DNA of 64,000 nt from Cryptosporangium aurantiacum (GCF_900143005.1 NZ_FRCS01000003.1:248001-312000), one strand, 5' to 3'; shown: positions 1 to 9,361, counted from the stretch's first letter. The notes: generated by a model not told the origin, from the letters alone. Translations and numbers: made by a program.

Positions 1-84
1 CCGTTCGGTGCGGCGGAAATCGCTCTCGCTCACCGCCTGCAGCACCTCGGCGATGGGCTGCCTGAGGGAGCCCGCGATCTAGGT

Positions 85-208
85 CTGACGGCCCGCCAGC
101 TCGCGGACAGTGAACGCACATGTCGGCCGCATCTTCACCCTGCTCGGCATCCACGACAGGGTGTCGGCGGTGCTCGGAGCTGAGCGGGCCGGGATGCTGA
201 ACCCATGA
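85..208 (+). pseudogene. LuxR/NarL-type regulator, C-terminal remnant
   Basis: The last 29 codons before the TGA at 206-208 read HVGRIFTLLGIHDRVSAVL and so on, which resembles the end of a LuxR-type helix-turn-helix. About 30 bases upstream, in another frame, LTARQLA resembles the start of that domain. The segment that should join them (recognition-helix region and EIA motif) is missing and the frames do not match, so this is a decayed tail. The receiver or sensor part would lie left of the window or is lost. From 209 to 538 I see no gene. Confidence 0.45.
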
Positions 209-538
209 CATCTGGCATTCCTGAAGCGGAACGTTCCTCCACCGCGCGCCTCAGGGCCGGCCGTTAGGTACTTTTGCCACTTCAACGGCAACGGACTCTC
301 ATTTGCTCACACCAGTCCGGGCCCTCGACCTGGGGCACCGACCCCAACGACGTCGAAGGCATCCGCGCCAGGAGACAGGAGCTCCCGGCCCAGGGGCGGT
401 CGCGGCGGCAGTGCATCGAGGAGCGATTTGCCCTCCGGACGGAACAGGCTCGCCAGGCCCCCTCACCCGGGCCGGGCGGACGTCAGGCGGTGACCGGGGG
501 CTCTTTCCGTCGGGACGCTCATCGGCCATGCTCGCACC

Positions 539-1294
539 GTGCTCAACGCCGACCTGTCCGACTCCCCGTCCTGGTCCCACCACTTCGAGGGACCCGCAGG
601 AGCACCACCGGACCCCTCGGTGTGGACCCACGAGGTCGGCGCCGGTGGCTGGGGATGCGCACAACATCAGGAGTACACGGCCACCACCGACAACGCCTGC
701 CTCAGCGGCGGCGACGGAGGACTCCGCGTCACCGCCCGCGCCCACGACACCTCGCAGCCGGGGAGCCGCGTCACCTCTGCGCGGCTGGTCACCCGGCATC
801 GCTTCACCGTCCGCCACGGACGCATCGCAGCCCGGCTGCGGATGCCGACCGGTGCCGGATTGTGGTCGGCGTTCTGGATGCTCGGCGAGAACATCGACAC
901 GGTCGGCTGGCCCGCCTGCGGCGAGATCGACGTCGTGGAGCACGTCAGCAGCGATCCGACCGCAGCCCACGGCACACTGCACGGACCGGGCTACAGCGGG
1001 CTGAGCGGCGGCATCGGACACCGCCATGACCACGGCACCGACTTGGCCGAAGACTTCCACACTTACAGCGTGGACTGGACGCCGGGCTCCGTCACGTGGA
1101 TGCTCGACGGCACCGCTTACAACACGCTGTCGGCGGCCGACGTTCCGGGGCCGTGGCCGTTCGAGCAGCCGTTCTACCTGCTGCTCAATCTGGCGGTGGG
1201 CGGAGCATGGCCCGGCCTGGAGACCGACGCACCCACCCTGCCCGCCGTTCTGCAGGCCCGATGGATCCGCGTCTGGAACCTCTCGGACCACTGA
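539..1294 (+). CDS. Glycoside hydrolase family 16 protein (beta-glucanase-like)
   Basis: This predicted 251-residue protein is a GH16 jelly-roll glycosidase, the family that cleaves beta-1,3 or beta-1,3/1,4 glucans and related galactans. The family catalytic motif ExDxxE is present as GEIDVVEH, with E129 as likely nucleophile, D131 and E134 as likely acid/base. Further family signatures are GLWSAFWMLG before the active site and FYLLLNLAVGG near the C-terminus. The best start is GTG at 539, which gives no recognisable signal peptide. This is odd for a polysaccharide hydrolase; either the true start is further upstream in degraded sequence or the protein has lost its export signal. It stands alone with no sugar transporter nearby. 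The fold assignment is firm, the substrate is not. Confidence 0.85.
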   Translation: MLNADLSDSPSWSHHFEGPAGAPPDPSVWTHEVGAGGWGCAQHQEYTATTDNACLSGGDGGLRVTARAHDTSQPGSRVTSARLVTRHRFTVRHGRIAARLRMPTGAGLWSAFWMLGENIDTVGWPACGEIDVVEHVSSDPTAAHGTLHGPGYSGLSGGIGHRHDHGTDLAEDFHTYSVDWTPGSVTWMLDGTAYNTLSAADVPGPWPFEQPFYLLLNLAVGGAWPGLETDAPTLPAVLQARWIRVWNLSDH

Positions 1295-1475
1295 TCACGG
1301 CGAGCGCCTCCGCGTGCCACCCGCACCGGTACGACGCGCGCAGCAGGAAGCCGGGCGACCGGGTGAGCCGTGCCCCGTTTGAGGACGTCGACGTCCCCGC
1401 GTCGACCCCCGCGAACCCAGATACCCCCGGCACGAAACCGCCTGTATCGGGCGATCTACTGGCGATATGTAACAG

Positions 1476-2432
1476 GTGCTTGACACATGTGACGGCGAAT
1501 GGTCAGGTTCCTTGTGTCGCACACTTGATACAACTGGAGCCTTCGTGGATGGGTCGCTGGGGGTGGCGTTCCTGTACGGCTTAGCGATCTTCGGCGGCCT
1601 GGGCGCGCTCGTGAGTTGGCGATCGTCGCGGCGTCCCGTGGCCGTCGTGGACGACCTCCCCTGGTCGATCGTCTGGCCTACGGCCTTGCACCGATGGACG
1701 GGTATCACCATCGGCGCAGTCGTCGGCATCGTGATCGCACGATCAGGGGAACTCGCCACTGGACTTTTGATGGCCGCACCGCTGTTCGGCCTCTGCACAG
1801 TCGTCGGCGTGATCACCGGAGAACTGACGATCCGGCCACCCCGGGGACCGGCGCGCACGGCCACCCTTGAAGTCCGGCGTATCCGCGACTACCTGCCACG
1901 CTCCCTCAGTCGCGCGGTTGCCGTCACCGGAATCCTGCTCCTGGCCCTGTTCGCCTTCACCACGGCGGCAGGCCGCCCCGACGGCCTGGGACACGCGGGG
2001 CGGGCACTCAGCCGGCAGTGCGGCTCCGACGGGCCCGAGTTCCGTGTCCCTTGGCCGGGGCTGTTCTACACCGGGCGGCTCGCGGTCGCCGTGGCGGTCG
2101 GACTGTTGCTGGCCTACGTTGCCCTGTGCACCATCGTCCGACGTCCCCGTCCCGATCGGAGCACCGACGCGTCGGTCGACGACGCTCTACGTGAGCGCGC
2201 GGCCCGCACCGTCACCGGCGCGGTCGGAATCCTCCTCGCCGTCCCGCTTGCCGGCGTCAGCCTCACTGCGGCAAATTCCCTGCTCCTCTTTTCCTGCGGG
2301 CCGAAATGGTGGGACGACCTGGGCTTCGGGTTGCTCATGCTGGTACCGGTATCTCTCACCTTCGCGGGCTGGTGCGCGGCACCGGTGCTCGCGCCGCTGA
2401 CCCGAGCGAACCCGCGGGGACGGGCGCAGTGA
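1476..2432 (+). CDS. Multi-pass membrane protein of unknown function
   Basis: A 318-residue protein with about seven hydrophobic segments, for example around residues 30-47, 76-90, 95-112, 155-172, 205-225, 245-262 and 280-305. I recognise no catalytic motif and cannot name a family beyond a generic actinobacterial membrane protein. Its stop overlaps the GTG start of the GntR gene by four bases (GTGA), so the two are translationally coupled. Membrane proteins paired with YtrA-type GntR repressors are common in Gram-positive bacteria and usually form an autoregulated unit answering to envelope stress. That role is inferred only from the pairing. Confidence 0.7.
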   Translation: MLDTCDGEWSGSLCRTLDTTGAFVDGSLGVAFLYGLAIFGGLGALVSWRSSRRPVAVVDDLPWSIVWPTALHRWTGITIGAVVGIVIARSGELATGLLMAAPLFGLCTVVGVITGELTIRPPRGPARTATLEVRRIRDYLPRSLSRAVAVTGILLLALFAFTTAAGRPDGLGHAGRALSRQCGSDGPEFRVPWPGLFYTGRLAVAVAVGLLLAYVALCTIVRRPRPDRSTDASVDDALRERAARTVTGAVGILLAVPLAGVSLTAANSLLLFSCGPKWWDDLGFGLLMLVPVSLTFAGWCAAPVLAPLTRANPRGRAQ

Positions 2433-2806
2433 CCGATCGACCCGCGTTGACGGTGATGACCGACGACCCCACGCCGCCCTACGAGCAGCTGCGCCGCCAG
2501 CTGGCCGAGCTCATCCGGTACGGCGTACTCGCTCCCGGCGATCGCCTCCCGCCCCTACGCCAACTGGCGGCCGACCTCGGACTGGCCGTCGGCACGGTCG
2601 CTCGTGCGTACCGCGAGCTCGAGACGGTTGGAATGGTGGTCTCGCGACGAGGCGGCGGAACTCGCGTGGCCGCGACGGCGCATCGCGAGGCGGACGCCAC
2701 CAAGGCGCTGCGTGACCGCGCCGGAGCGTTCGTGCGGGACGCGCGCCTGCTCGGCGCGGACGACGATCAGATCCAATCCGTGATCGCCAGAGCCCTGGGC
2801 CGGTGA
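2429..2806 (+). CDS. GntR-family transcriptional regulator, YtrA type
   Basis: The GTG start at 2429 overlaps the preceding stop and gives 125 residues; an in-frame ATG at 2459 is an alternative. The winged helix occupies roughly residues 15-80, with PPYEQLRRQLAELI and the signature GDRLPPLRQLAADLGLAVGT. After it there is only a short tail of about 45 residues, the mark of the YtrA subfamily, rather than a full FadR, HutC or aminotransferase domain. It probably represses its own operon with the upstream membrane protein. The operator is probably in the region 1295-1475, where I could not identify a convincing palindrome. Confidence 0.85.
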   Translation: MTDRPALTVMTDDPTPPYEQLRRQLAELIRYGVLAPGDRLPPLRQLAADLGLAVGTVARAYRELETVGMVVSRRGGGTRVAATAHREADATKALRDRAGAFVRDARLLGADDDQIQSVIARALGR

Positions 2807-2903
2807 GTCGGTCACCGTGGTTTCTGTCTGGCATCCGCTCTGATGGGTGGGTCCGTGGCCCACGCGGCACCCGAGCCGGACTCGGATGCCCCGGCGACGA
2901 CAG

Positions 2904-3929
2904 TCAGCTGGTGGGGCAGTTCAGCCCTTCCTCCGCCCCGGGCGGCAGCTTTCCGGCGACCACCTGGTCGGTCACCATCCAGAAGAGCGCCGGATAGTCA
3001 CCCTCGTCCGCCATGTCCAGCAGGAACTTCCAGTCGTGGCTGCCGCGCAACGCGTCAGCGGCGCGCGTCACCGCAGCGTGATCGCCGGCCTCCTTCGCAC
3101 GTTTCCACTCGGCGATCCATCCGCAGCCGACCATCCTCGCCACTGCCGCGCCGAAGTGATAAGGCTGGTTGGTGCCAACGTTCTGGAGCTCGGCGCGGTC
3201 GAAGCCCGGCGGGAGCGGCACGCCGGCGAGTACCTCGGTAGCGCGTTCGTCGATCTTGTCCGGCGTCACCATCTCCGGCGGGAGCGCCGCCAGCCACGTC
3301 TCGACGTCGACGCTCTTCACGAGCGAGAGCACCCTCGTGACCTCGGCGCGCGTCATGCCGTCCACGCGCATGTCGACGAACGAGGCACCGCGTGGCCGGA
3401 ACATGACCCCCCAGCTTTTATCGCCGAAAGAGAACAGCTCACCGGTCCGGCCGTCCATCGTCACCTTCTCCGGCTTCTGCTGGCGCATCCAGGTGTCGTC
3501 GAAGCGACGTGCGTGGTAATCCCGCGCCGCGCGCCAGTTGATCTCCAGGTGGCGCTGGCCATTGGCCCACCGGATCGAGCCGCTCTCGTCGGCGAACCCG
3601 GTGAGGTAATCCACTTTCCATCCTGGCTCGTCGATCAACAGCCGCGGATTCTGCTCGGCTGCCTTCAGCGCCAGCGCGGTGTAGGTGACGGCAGTGGTCT
3701 GGCTGGCCACCGGGTGGCCTCGGGAGGGATCGGGGTCTGACGCCGAGAGGGCGAAGACACCCACCAGGGCCGCCGCCGCGACGCTTGCACCCGCCAGCGG
3801 CCAGGCCAGGCGACGACCGCGACGCGGCGCCGGCTCAACGGTCTCACTGAGAATGCGGGCGCGGAGCCGGGTCCGGACCTCCGGGGTGAAGGCACGCTCG
3901 GGCGGCAGGTAGGTGGGCTGCTGCGTCAT
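2904..3929 (-). CDS. CU044_5270-type membrane-anchored protein, sigma-factor partner
   Basis: A 341-residue protein starting at ATG 3929, which overlaps the stop of the sigma-factor gene by four bases. The N-terminal 40 residues are cytoplasmic and arginine-rich. One transmembrane helix follows (about residues 42-63, WPLAGASVAAAALVGVFAL) and then a large extracytoplasmic domain. This layout, and direct coupling to an ECF sigma gene, match the CU044_5270 family of actinobacteria, proposed to act as sensor or anti-sigma-like partners. I do not see a zinc-binding anti-sigma motif (HxxxCxxC), so release of the sigma factor would have to work differently. Function is inferred from context. Confidence 0.75.
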   Translation of the reverse strand: MTQQPTYLPPERAFTPEVRTRLRARILSETVEPAPRRGRRLAWPLAGASVAAAALVGVFALSASDPDPSRGHPVASQTTAVTYTALALKAAEQNPRLLIDEPGWKVDYLTGFADESGSIRWANGQRHLEINWRAARDYHARRFDDTWMRQQKPEKVTMDGRTGELFSFGDKSWGVMFRPRGASFVDMRVDGMTRAEVTRVLSLVKSVDVETWLAALPPEMVTPDKIDERATEVLAGVPLPPGFDRAELQNVGTNQPYHFGAAVARMVGCGWIAEWKRAKEAGDHAAVTRAADALRGSHDWKFLLDMADEGDYPALFWMVTDQVVAGKLPPGAEEGLNCPTS

Positions 3930-4525
3930 GTCCTGTCCTTTCCGGCACGTGCGGGCACCGTTTCGATCTGGGGACCGAGCATTCGGGCGAGGCGGCTGGT
4001 GGCGCGGCTCACCCGTGATCGGACGCTGGGCTCGGCGATGCCCAGGACCGCCGCCGCGTCGGCGTAGGAGACGCCCGACCAGACGCAGAGCACGAGGGCC
4101 TCCCGCTCGGAGGGGGGAAGCTGCCTCGTCGCGTCGAGCACCACCGCCATCCGACGCTCGTCGTCGAGCTTCTCCGCGACGGCATCGGCGTGATCGGGAC
4201 TGTCGAGAGGTGGGCCGGCGCGGGCGATCAGCGCCCTTCGACGACGTAACGAGCGGTGTTCGTCGTGGACGCGGTGAGTCGCCACCGTCAGCAGCCACGG
4301 CAACGCGGAGTCCCGGACCAGCGTGAGATCGGCGCGACGGCGCCAGGCCGCCAGGAAGACCGCCGAAGTCGCGTCCTCGGCCTGCGACCAATTCCCGGTC
4401 AGCCGGAAGCAGTGGTTGTAGACGGCCTGGCCATGCCGGTCGAAAAGCTCACCGAAGGCGTCTCGATCGCCAGCGGCCGCGTCGGACCAGAGCTGGCGGT
4501 CGCTAAGCGGATCGGAACTCGTCAT
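3926..4525 (-). CDS. RNA polymerase ECF sigma factor
   Basis: A 199-residue sigma-70 family protein with only regions 2 and 4. Region 2 covers about residues 15-85 ([18 protein letters not shown] and the [18 protein letters not shown] helix). Region 4 covers about residues 125-180 ([14 protein letters not shown], then helix-turn-helix [19 protein letters not shown]). It directs RNA polymerase to a small set of promoters, probably including its own. It is the first gene of a two-gene minus-strand operon with the membrane protein at 2904-3929. I could not identify the cognate -35/-10 pair with confidence. Confidence 0.9.
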   Translation of the reverse strand: MTSSDPLSDRQLWSDAAAGDRDAFGELFDRHGQAVYNHCFRLTGNWSQAEDATSAVFLAAWRRRADLTLVRDSALPWLLTVATHRVHDEHRSLRRRRALIARAGPPLDSPDHADAVAEKLDDERRMAVVLDATRQLPPSEREALVLCVWSGVSYADAAAVLGIAEPSVRSRVSRATSRLARMLGPQIETVPARAGKDRT

Positions 4526-4619
4526 GGTTACCTGTCGCCAGCACCGACCATCGCGTTGCGTCCGGCCAGCATCTCAGTGCGACAACGAAAAGTCGGCGAG
4601 AGAGCCCTCGCCTGGTCCA

Positions 4620-5164
4620 CGGACGCCCGGCGACGGCCCGATCCCCGCATGCATCGGCGGGCCTCACAAGAGCTGCGCGCACTGCCTGGCTTCGGCCTCG
4701 CCTGGCGCCGTCACGTCGTGGCCGGAACCAACTCACGCTCTGGGAGGCAGCACGACCACGCCCGCCGTCGCGCCCGAGGGCGCACGCCGCGCGTCCACGA
4801 TCTCCGCCACGCGCATGCATCCTGGCTGCTAGCCGGCGGAGCGGATCTGCAGGTGGTCAAGGAACGACTCGGTCACGGGAGCATTGCGACCACGGAGAAA
4901 TACCTCCACACGCTGCCTGGCGCCCACGATGCTGCGCTCGAAGCCTTAACGGCGATACGCGGGACCCGCGATGCGGAGAATCCGGTAGTCGCCAAGAACG
5001 AGACCACGGAGGGGAACGAGTCGGTCGAGGTGACTGAGCTCCGGAAGCTCGTAGCCACCCTGTCTGCGGGTCTGGCGGAGCTGTTGGGCGAGCAAGGCGT
5101 AGTTGGCGACCGCCATCGCCGTATAGGCCAGCGCACCCAGTGCCGCGACGCCGTAGCCGAATGA
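4620..5164 (+). pseudogene. Tyrosine recombinase/phage integrase, C-terminal remnant
   Basis: The stretch from about 4780 encodes [19 protein letters not shown] followed by [19 protein letters not shown]. These are the box II residues (HxLRHxxAS), the LGH box and the catalytic Tyr of a phage-type tyrosine recombinase. A leucine-rich tail ([17 protein letters not shown]) typical of actinophage integrases follows. The core-binding domain and the first catalytic Arg are absent upstream, where the sequence runs into the sigma-factor promoter region. It is therefore a truncated remnant of an integrated element. No attachment-site repeat is recognisable nearby. Confidence 0.7.
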
Positions 5165-5481
5165 GGGGCCCACGCCCAGTCCTGCGTAGGTGTACAGGCC
5201 GCCAGCGTCCGGTGCGAGGCGGCCCGCCGCCGACCAGACCGCCACCGACAGCAGTACCACCGCGCCGCGCAGCACGTACAACAATGGGAGCCCGACCAGG
5301 CCGTGATGCCAATGGTGATGGCCGCTCCGCCGGAGAACAGGCCGATCGGGGCCGGCGCGGAGATCACGAGGACCACTAGTGCGCCAAAGATGAGTATCGG
5401 GCGCCGAGACGTAGGGGACGGGAAGGTCGTTTGCGACACTGCAGCGAACTCCTCGGATCGTGACGTCGAAGATCCGGTCAT
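5100..5481 (-). pseudogene. APC amino-acid permease, N-terminal remnant
   Basis: On the minus strand an ATG at about 5481 begins a readable N-terminus: ILIFGALVVLVISAPAPIG, then LFSGGAAITIGITAW. A frame change near 5290 is followed by [19 protein letters not shown] and [18 protein letters not shown]. These match the first three helices of APC-family permeases such as the intact one at 26146-27579. The remaining nine or so helices are missing and the fragment abuts the integrase tail. It is a broken gene, probably cut by the event that left the integrase remnant. The 118 bases from 5482 to 5599 hold nothing I can recognise. Confidence 0.6.
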
Positions 5482-5599
5482 CTCGGCGGGCACAACCGTG
5501 ACGGCTGCCACGCGTCGAAACAGGCGTGGGTCAGGCTCTGCCCGGCCGACATCGCGCGGCCGGGCATTGTGCACAGCTGATGGCGCGGCCGCGGGTGGG

Positions 5600-6736
5600 T
5601 CAGCCGGCCAGGATGGTCTGCCGAGCCGGTGGCGCGGGTATGGTGTCGACTCCCAAGCGGGGCATGACCTCGCTGGTGAACAGCCGGAACGAGCGGCGGA
5701 AGACGTCGGGATCGTCGAGCGCACCGAAGATGAACCGTGCGTGGACGTGCGGGAGCCCGGCGGCCCGGTAGGTGGCTAGTTCCGCGGCAACGGTCTCAGG
5801 GCTGCCGACGATCGCCGTGCGGTGGAGGTAGGCGCTCTGGCTTTCGGGTACTCCCATCGCGGGCGCGAACGGGCCGGGGTCGGAGCGGTAGATCTTGCGG
5901 AGCGGCCAGCCGTCCTGGGCGGGGTCAGGGCGGATCCACGGGGCCATGACCATCGGGCCGGTGAAGAGTCGCTCGGCGACGTCCCACGCATCGTCATCGG
6001 TCTCGCCGACGAGGATCAGTTTGGTGTGGATGAACCAGCGCAGATTCTCGTCGATCAGCTCGGCCGGATGGCCACCTTCCTCCATGCTCGCGCGGTAGAG
6101 CGCGGCGAGGCGTCCCGCGCCCTCGGGGTCGAACGGCCCGAGGTGGACCTTCCGTCCTCGACGTCCCGCCTCGGCGATCTTCGCGGGGGTGTTGGTGCCG
6201 ATCGCGTAGAGCGGGTGCGGGTCCCGGTACGAGGTCGGCATCATGCGCCCCTCCATGACGCCGTGCTCGTCGTCGGTGGCGAACTCCAACGGTGCGTCTC
6301 CGGCTCGGTGTGCCCACGCCCGCAGCATCACGTCGAGCTTCTGGTCGAACAGCCGGGAGCGCTGCGCAGGGGTGAGGTCGTGCTTGTGCCACGTTTTGCC
6401 TTCGCGGGGCCGCCCGCCGGACATTCCGAGGATGAAGCGACCTTGGGTCAGCTGGTCGAGGAGGTTCGCACGTTCTACCAGGAACAGCGGGTGGTGCAGG
6501 ATCAGTGGCACCACGCTGGTGCCCAGGTAGGCGTGCTCGAGGCGGCCGGCCAGGAAGGCGGCCATGGTCAGGCCGTCGGCGTAGGGCTCGTAGTTGTTGA
6601 AGTGTTGCTCGCCGACGTAGACCGCCGTGAATCCGGCCGCGTCGGCCTCCAGCGCCTGCTCGATGCCCAGCTCGATGGCGAGCCGGTCTTCGTGCGGACC
6701 GCGTACTCCGGGGCCGAGGAAGAGAGAGAAATGCAT
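5600..6736 (-). CDS. LLM-class flavin-dependent oxidoreductase
   Basis: The start is ATG 6736, giving 378 residues that begin MHFSLFLGPGVRGPHEDRL, homologous in layout to the neighbours at 7254-8429 and 13376-14809. The protein is a bacterial luciferase-like TIM-barrel monooxygenase. YVGEQHFNNYEPYADGL carries the family EHH-like segment, GRFILGMSGGR the flavin-phosphate loop and the C-terminus SPETVAAELATYRAAG. Enzymes of this class use FMNH2 from a separate reductase, or F420H2, to oxygenate or cleave organic substrates. The gene lies 17 bases downstream of a flavin reductase gene, which supports the FMNH2 two-component type. The substrate is unknown; the surrounding amidohydrolase suggests an aromatic or heterocyclic compound. 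Confidence 0.85.
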   Translation of the reverse strand: MHFSLFLGPGVRGPHEDRLAIELGIEQALEADAAGFTAVYVGEQHFNNYEPYADGLTMAAFLAGRLEHAYLGTSVVPLILHHPLFLVERANLLDQLTQGRFILGMSGGRPREGKTWHKHDLTPAQRSRLFDQKLDVMLRAWAHRAGDAPLEFATDDEHGVMEGRMMPTSYRDPHPLYAIGTNTPAKIAEAGRRGRKVHLGPFDPEGAGRLAALYRASMEEGGHPAELIDENLRWFIHTKLILVGETDDDAWDVAERLFTGPMVMAPWIRPDPAQDGWPLRKIYRSDPGPFAPAMGVPESQSAYLHRTAIVGSPETVAAELATYRAAGLPHVHARFIFGALDDPDVFRRSFRLFTSEVMPRLGVDTIPAPPARQTILAG

Positions 6737-6753
6737 GGACGCTCCTAGTGCGG

Positions 6754-7239
6754 TTATCGGCTGGGTAACGGCGTGTGGGTGCCGAAGGCCCGCGAGTGGT
6801 AAGTGAGTGGGCGGCCCGGACGTGTCTCGGCGTCGAGCACCGTGCCCAGCGCAACGAAGTGGTCGCCTCCGGGAACGAGCTGTTCCAGGTCGCAGGCCAA
6901 CCAGCCCGGAGCACCTCCGAGACGAGGCAAACCGTGGGCCAGGGTCCACGGGACGCCGTCGAACTTGTCGGCGCCTTTCCGGGCGAAGGCCGACGCGAGG
7001 CCATGCTGTTCGCGGCCAAGGATGTTCACACCGAACCGTCGGGTGGTCCGCACCACGGCGAGCAGGTTCGAGCCACGGTCCAGGGATACGAGGACCATCG
7101 GTGGTGCCATCGACAGCGAAGCGAAGGCGCTGACGGTGGTGCCGTGCGGACGTACGCCGTCCATCGCGGTGATCACCGATACCGGCGTGCACACTTCCGC
7201 CATCACGTCGCGGAACGCGGTCGACAGGTGGTCGTTCAT
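6754..7239 (-). CDS. Flavin reductase of the two-component monooxygenase type
   Basis: The ATG at 7239 gives 161 residues of the HpaC/RutF-like split-barrel flavin reductase family. Characteristic segments are TPVSVITAMDG, GTTVSAFASLSMAPPMVLVS, RFGVNILGREQHGLASAFA and PGGDHFVALGTVLD. These proteins reduce free FMN or FAD with NAD(P)H and pass it to a partner monooxygenase. The flanking LLM genes on both sides are the obvious partners. It sits in a tightly spaced minus-strand operon (9361 down to 5600). A second, distinct member lies at 21205-21708. Confidence 0.88.
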   Translation of the reverse strand: MNDHLSTAFRDVMAEVCTPVSVITAMDGVRPHGTTVSAFASLSMAPPMVLVSLDRGSNLLAVVRTTRRFGVNILGREQHGLASAFARKGADKFDGVPWTLAHGLPRLGGAPGWLACDLEQLVPGGDHFVALGTVLDAETRPGRPLTYHSRAFGTHTPLPSR

Positions 7240-7253
7240 CGGAGCGGCTCTCC

Positions 7254-8429
7254 TCAGTGGAACAGGTGCGCCAGCGTCGCGGTCTTTGCCGCCTCGCCCA
7301 GGTGCTCCGGCCGGACCCGTTCCGGTGCTGGCGCCGGAAGCTGCTCGGCATTGACCAGCGGCAGCACCTTCTCCGCGAACAGCCTGAACCCGCGCCACGC
7401 TTCGGCGGCGTCGAAGTCCCCGTAGACGAAGCGGGCGTTGATGCCTTCGATGCCGGCGTCGGCGTACTCGAGCATCTGGCGGGCGACGGTCTCCGGGCTG
7501 CCGACGAACGCGGATGCCTGGATCCACTCGGGTGCGGTGAAGGAGTCGTTCGCGATGTCGACGGGGCCTTCGACGGTGGCGTCCCAGAGCTCCTTCATCG
7601 AGCGGGTGTCCTTTAGCCGCCGTCGGGTGGCGACCGCATACGTGAAGTTCATGAAGCCCCGAAGCTGGCGTTCCGCGAGCTCCCACGCCCGCTCGTCGGT
7701 CTCGGCGACCACGATCGCCTTGGTCACGCTGGAAAGCGCGAGGCATTCCCGGCGCACATCCTCGGAATGGCCTACAGCGTCCAGCGCCTCGCGGTAGATC
7801 GCCATTTTGCGGGCGGACTCGATGAGGTTGTAGCGGCCCAGCGCCACCGGCCAACCCCGGGCGCCAGCGTGGGCGATGGTTGCGTCGGTGTTGGTGGCGA
7901 AGCCGATGACCGGATGGTTCCGGCGATAGCCGACCGGCATAATCCGCAGGCCGAGGACGCCCTCCTCCAGGTCGGTTCGCCAGGCCAGGGGCGGGTCGCC
8001 GGGTTCCTTCGCCCACGCCTGGAGGGCGACGTCGATCCGCTGAAGCGCGACCTCCTTGCCGTATGAGGCCGGCACCCCCCATTGGGAGGCTATGAATGGC
8101 AGGTGACCGGTGGAGAGGCCGATGAAGCACTTACCGTGGGTCAGCAGATCGATGAGGTTGGCGTGCTCGGCCAGCGAGATCGGGTTGTGGTAGGCGAGGT
8201 TTACTACCGTCGTGCCGAACCAGGCGCGCTCCAGATGGCGCGCCAGCATCGCGCCCATCATGAACGGCGAGCTGTAGGGCTCGTAGTTGGTGAAATGCTG
8301 CTCGCCGACGTTGACCAGCGCGAACCCCGCCCGGTCAGCGGCGATCGCCATGTCGTAGCAGAAGTCGATCAGCGGCAGGTCGTCTGCCGGGCCACGGCCC
8401 GTGGGACCGAGGAAGCAGCCTACGTACAT
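7254..8429 (-). CDS. LLM-class flavin-dependent oxidoreductase
   Basis: A 391-residue paralogue of the genes at 5600 and 13376, starting MYVGCFLGPTGRGPADDLP. Family landmarks are NVGEQHFTNYEPYSSPFMM near the N-terminus, HGKCFIGLSTGHLPF in the phosphate-binding loop region and GSPETVARQMLEYADAGIE near the end. Its ATG overlaps the stop of the upstream amidohydrolase gene (TGATG), so the two are translationally coupled. I infer a monooxygenase paired with the adjacent reductase, acting before or after the amidohydrolase on one substrate. Two LLM proteins in one operon may be sequential enzymes, or paralogues with different substrates. Confidence 0.85.
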   Translation of the reverse strand: MYVGCFLGPTGRGPADDLPLIDFCYDMAIAADRAGFALVNVGEQHFTNYEPYSSPFMMGAMLARHLERAWFGTTVVNLAYHNPISLAEHANLIDLLTHGKCFIGLSTGHLPFIASQWGVPASYGKEVALQRIDVALQAWAKEPGDPPLAWRTDLEEGVLGLRIMPVGYRRNHPVIGFATNTDATIAHAGARGWPVALGRYNLIESARKMAIYREALDAVGHSEDVRRECLALSSVTKAIVVAETDERAWELAERQLRGFMNFTYAVATRRRLKDTRSMKELWDATVEGPVDIANDSFTAPEWIQASAFVGSPETVARQMLEYADAGIEGINARFVYGDFDAAEAWRGFRLFAEKVLPLVNAEQLPAPAPERVRPEHLGEAAKTATLAHLFH

Positions 8430-9361
8430 CAGGACACCTTCTTTCCGACGAGATCCGCGCCGCGAGCCAGTACCGCGTCCACTTCGTCCGGCGCGAGGAG
8501 CTCACGCATCGCGGTGACGACCCGGGTCGCGCTGCCCCACGGGGTGTCCGATCCGAAGACCAGCCGATCGACGGCGTCGGCCTGCCGGGCAGCGAGGGTC
8601 AGCACCGGGTCGATCGACGAGGTGTCGAACCACAGGCTGTCGAGAGCCGCGAGCACCGCGGGGGCGTCGAACTGACTGCCGTGGGCGGCTCCGCGCTCGA
8701 GGCTCTCGGCGAGCTTCGCCCGGGCGACCAGGAGATTTCCTCCCATGCCGCACACCAGTACGCGGATTCGCGGGAATCGTGTCAGAGCGCCGGTGAGCGC
8801 GAGCCGGGTGACTGCGATCGCCTGCTCAGCGGGCGATCCGAAGACGGGCCCGAGCAACATCGGGTACTCCAACACGCCCACACCCAGGCTGTTCGCCACA
8901 CCGGGATGGAGATAGACGACGGCCGACCGGGCGTCCATCTCGGCCCAGAAGGGGTCGAACCGTGGGTCGTCGAGCGGAACGCCGTCGGCCGAGCAACCCA
9001 GACCGATTCCGGCGAAGCCCAGATCGTCCAGGCAGCGGATCGCCTCCTCGACCGCAGCGTCCGGATGCGGGAGCGGTACCGCGCCGAAGGCCCGGAAACG
9101 ATCCGCGTGCGCGGCGACCGTTCGGGCGTACAGGTCGTTGGCGAACCGCGCGCCATCGATGGCGGCCCGGGCATCGGACCAGTAGGGCTGGACCGCTCCC
9201 AGACCGAGGATCTGCTGGTCGACGCCGGCCCGATCGAGGTCGGCGAGACGTCGCGACTGGTCCTCGGAATGCCGGAGCGGATACGGCCGTCCGGACAACG
9301 CCGTGAAACGTTCACCCAGCACCGCCGGTAAGTGATGGGCGTGCACATCGAGAGCTACCAC
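8429..9361 (-). CDS. Amidohydrolase family 2 (ACMSD-type) protein
   Basis: GTG at 9361 is chosen because GAGGAGG lies 4-10 bases upstream and because the protein then begins at the metal motif (MALDVHAHHLP). The longer reading would add 34 unrelated residues over the promoter. The 310-residue product carries HxH near the N-terminus, GFAGIGLGCSADG in the barrel, VVYLHPG with a further His, and the late metal Asp in RLVFGSDTPWGSA. The family contains zinc or manganese decarboxylases and ring-opening hydrolases such as ACMSD and gamma-resorcylate decarboxylase. It leads the operon that continues with two LLM enzymes and a flavin reductase. Decarboxylase versus hydrolase cannot be decided here. 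Confidence 0.85.
   Translation of the reverse strand: MVALDVHAHHLPAVLGERFTALSGRPYPLRHSEDQSRRLADLDRAGVDQQILGLGAVQPYWSDARAAIDGARFANDLYARTVAAHADRFRAFGAVPLPHPDAAVEEAIRCLDDLGFAGIGLGCSADGVPLDDPRFDPFWAEMDARSAVVYLHPGVANSLGVGVLEYPMLLGPVFGSPAEQAIAVTRLALTGALTRFPRIRVLVCGMGGNLLVARAKLAESLERGAAHGSQFDAPAVLAALDSLWFDTSSIDPVLTLAARQADAVDRLVFGSDTPWGSATRVVTAMRELLAPDEVDAVLARGADLVGKKVS

Noticed and set aside
5600-7351. Extended start of the LLM protein beyond 6736
   Set aside because: The extra 205 codons are antisense-like sequence over the flavin reductase gene, and the paralogues begin at the equivalent of Met 6736.
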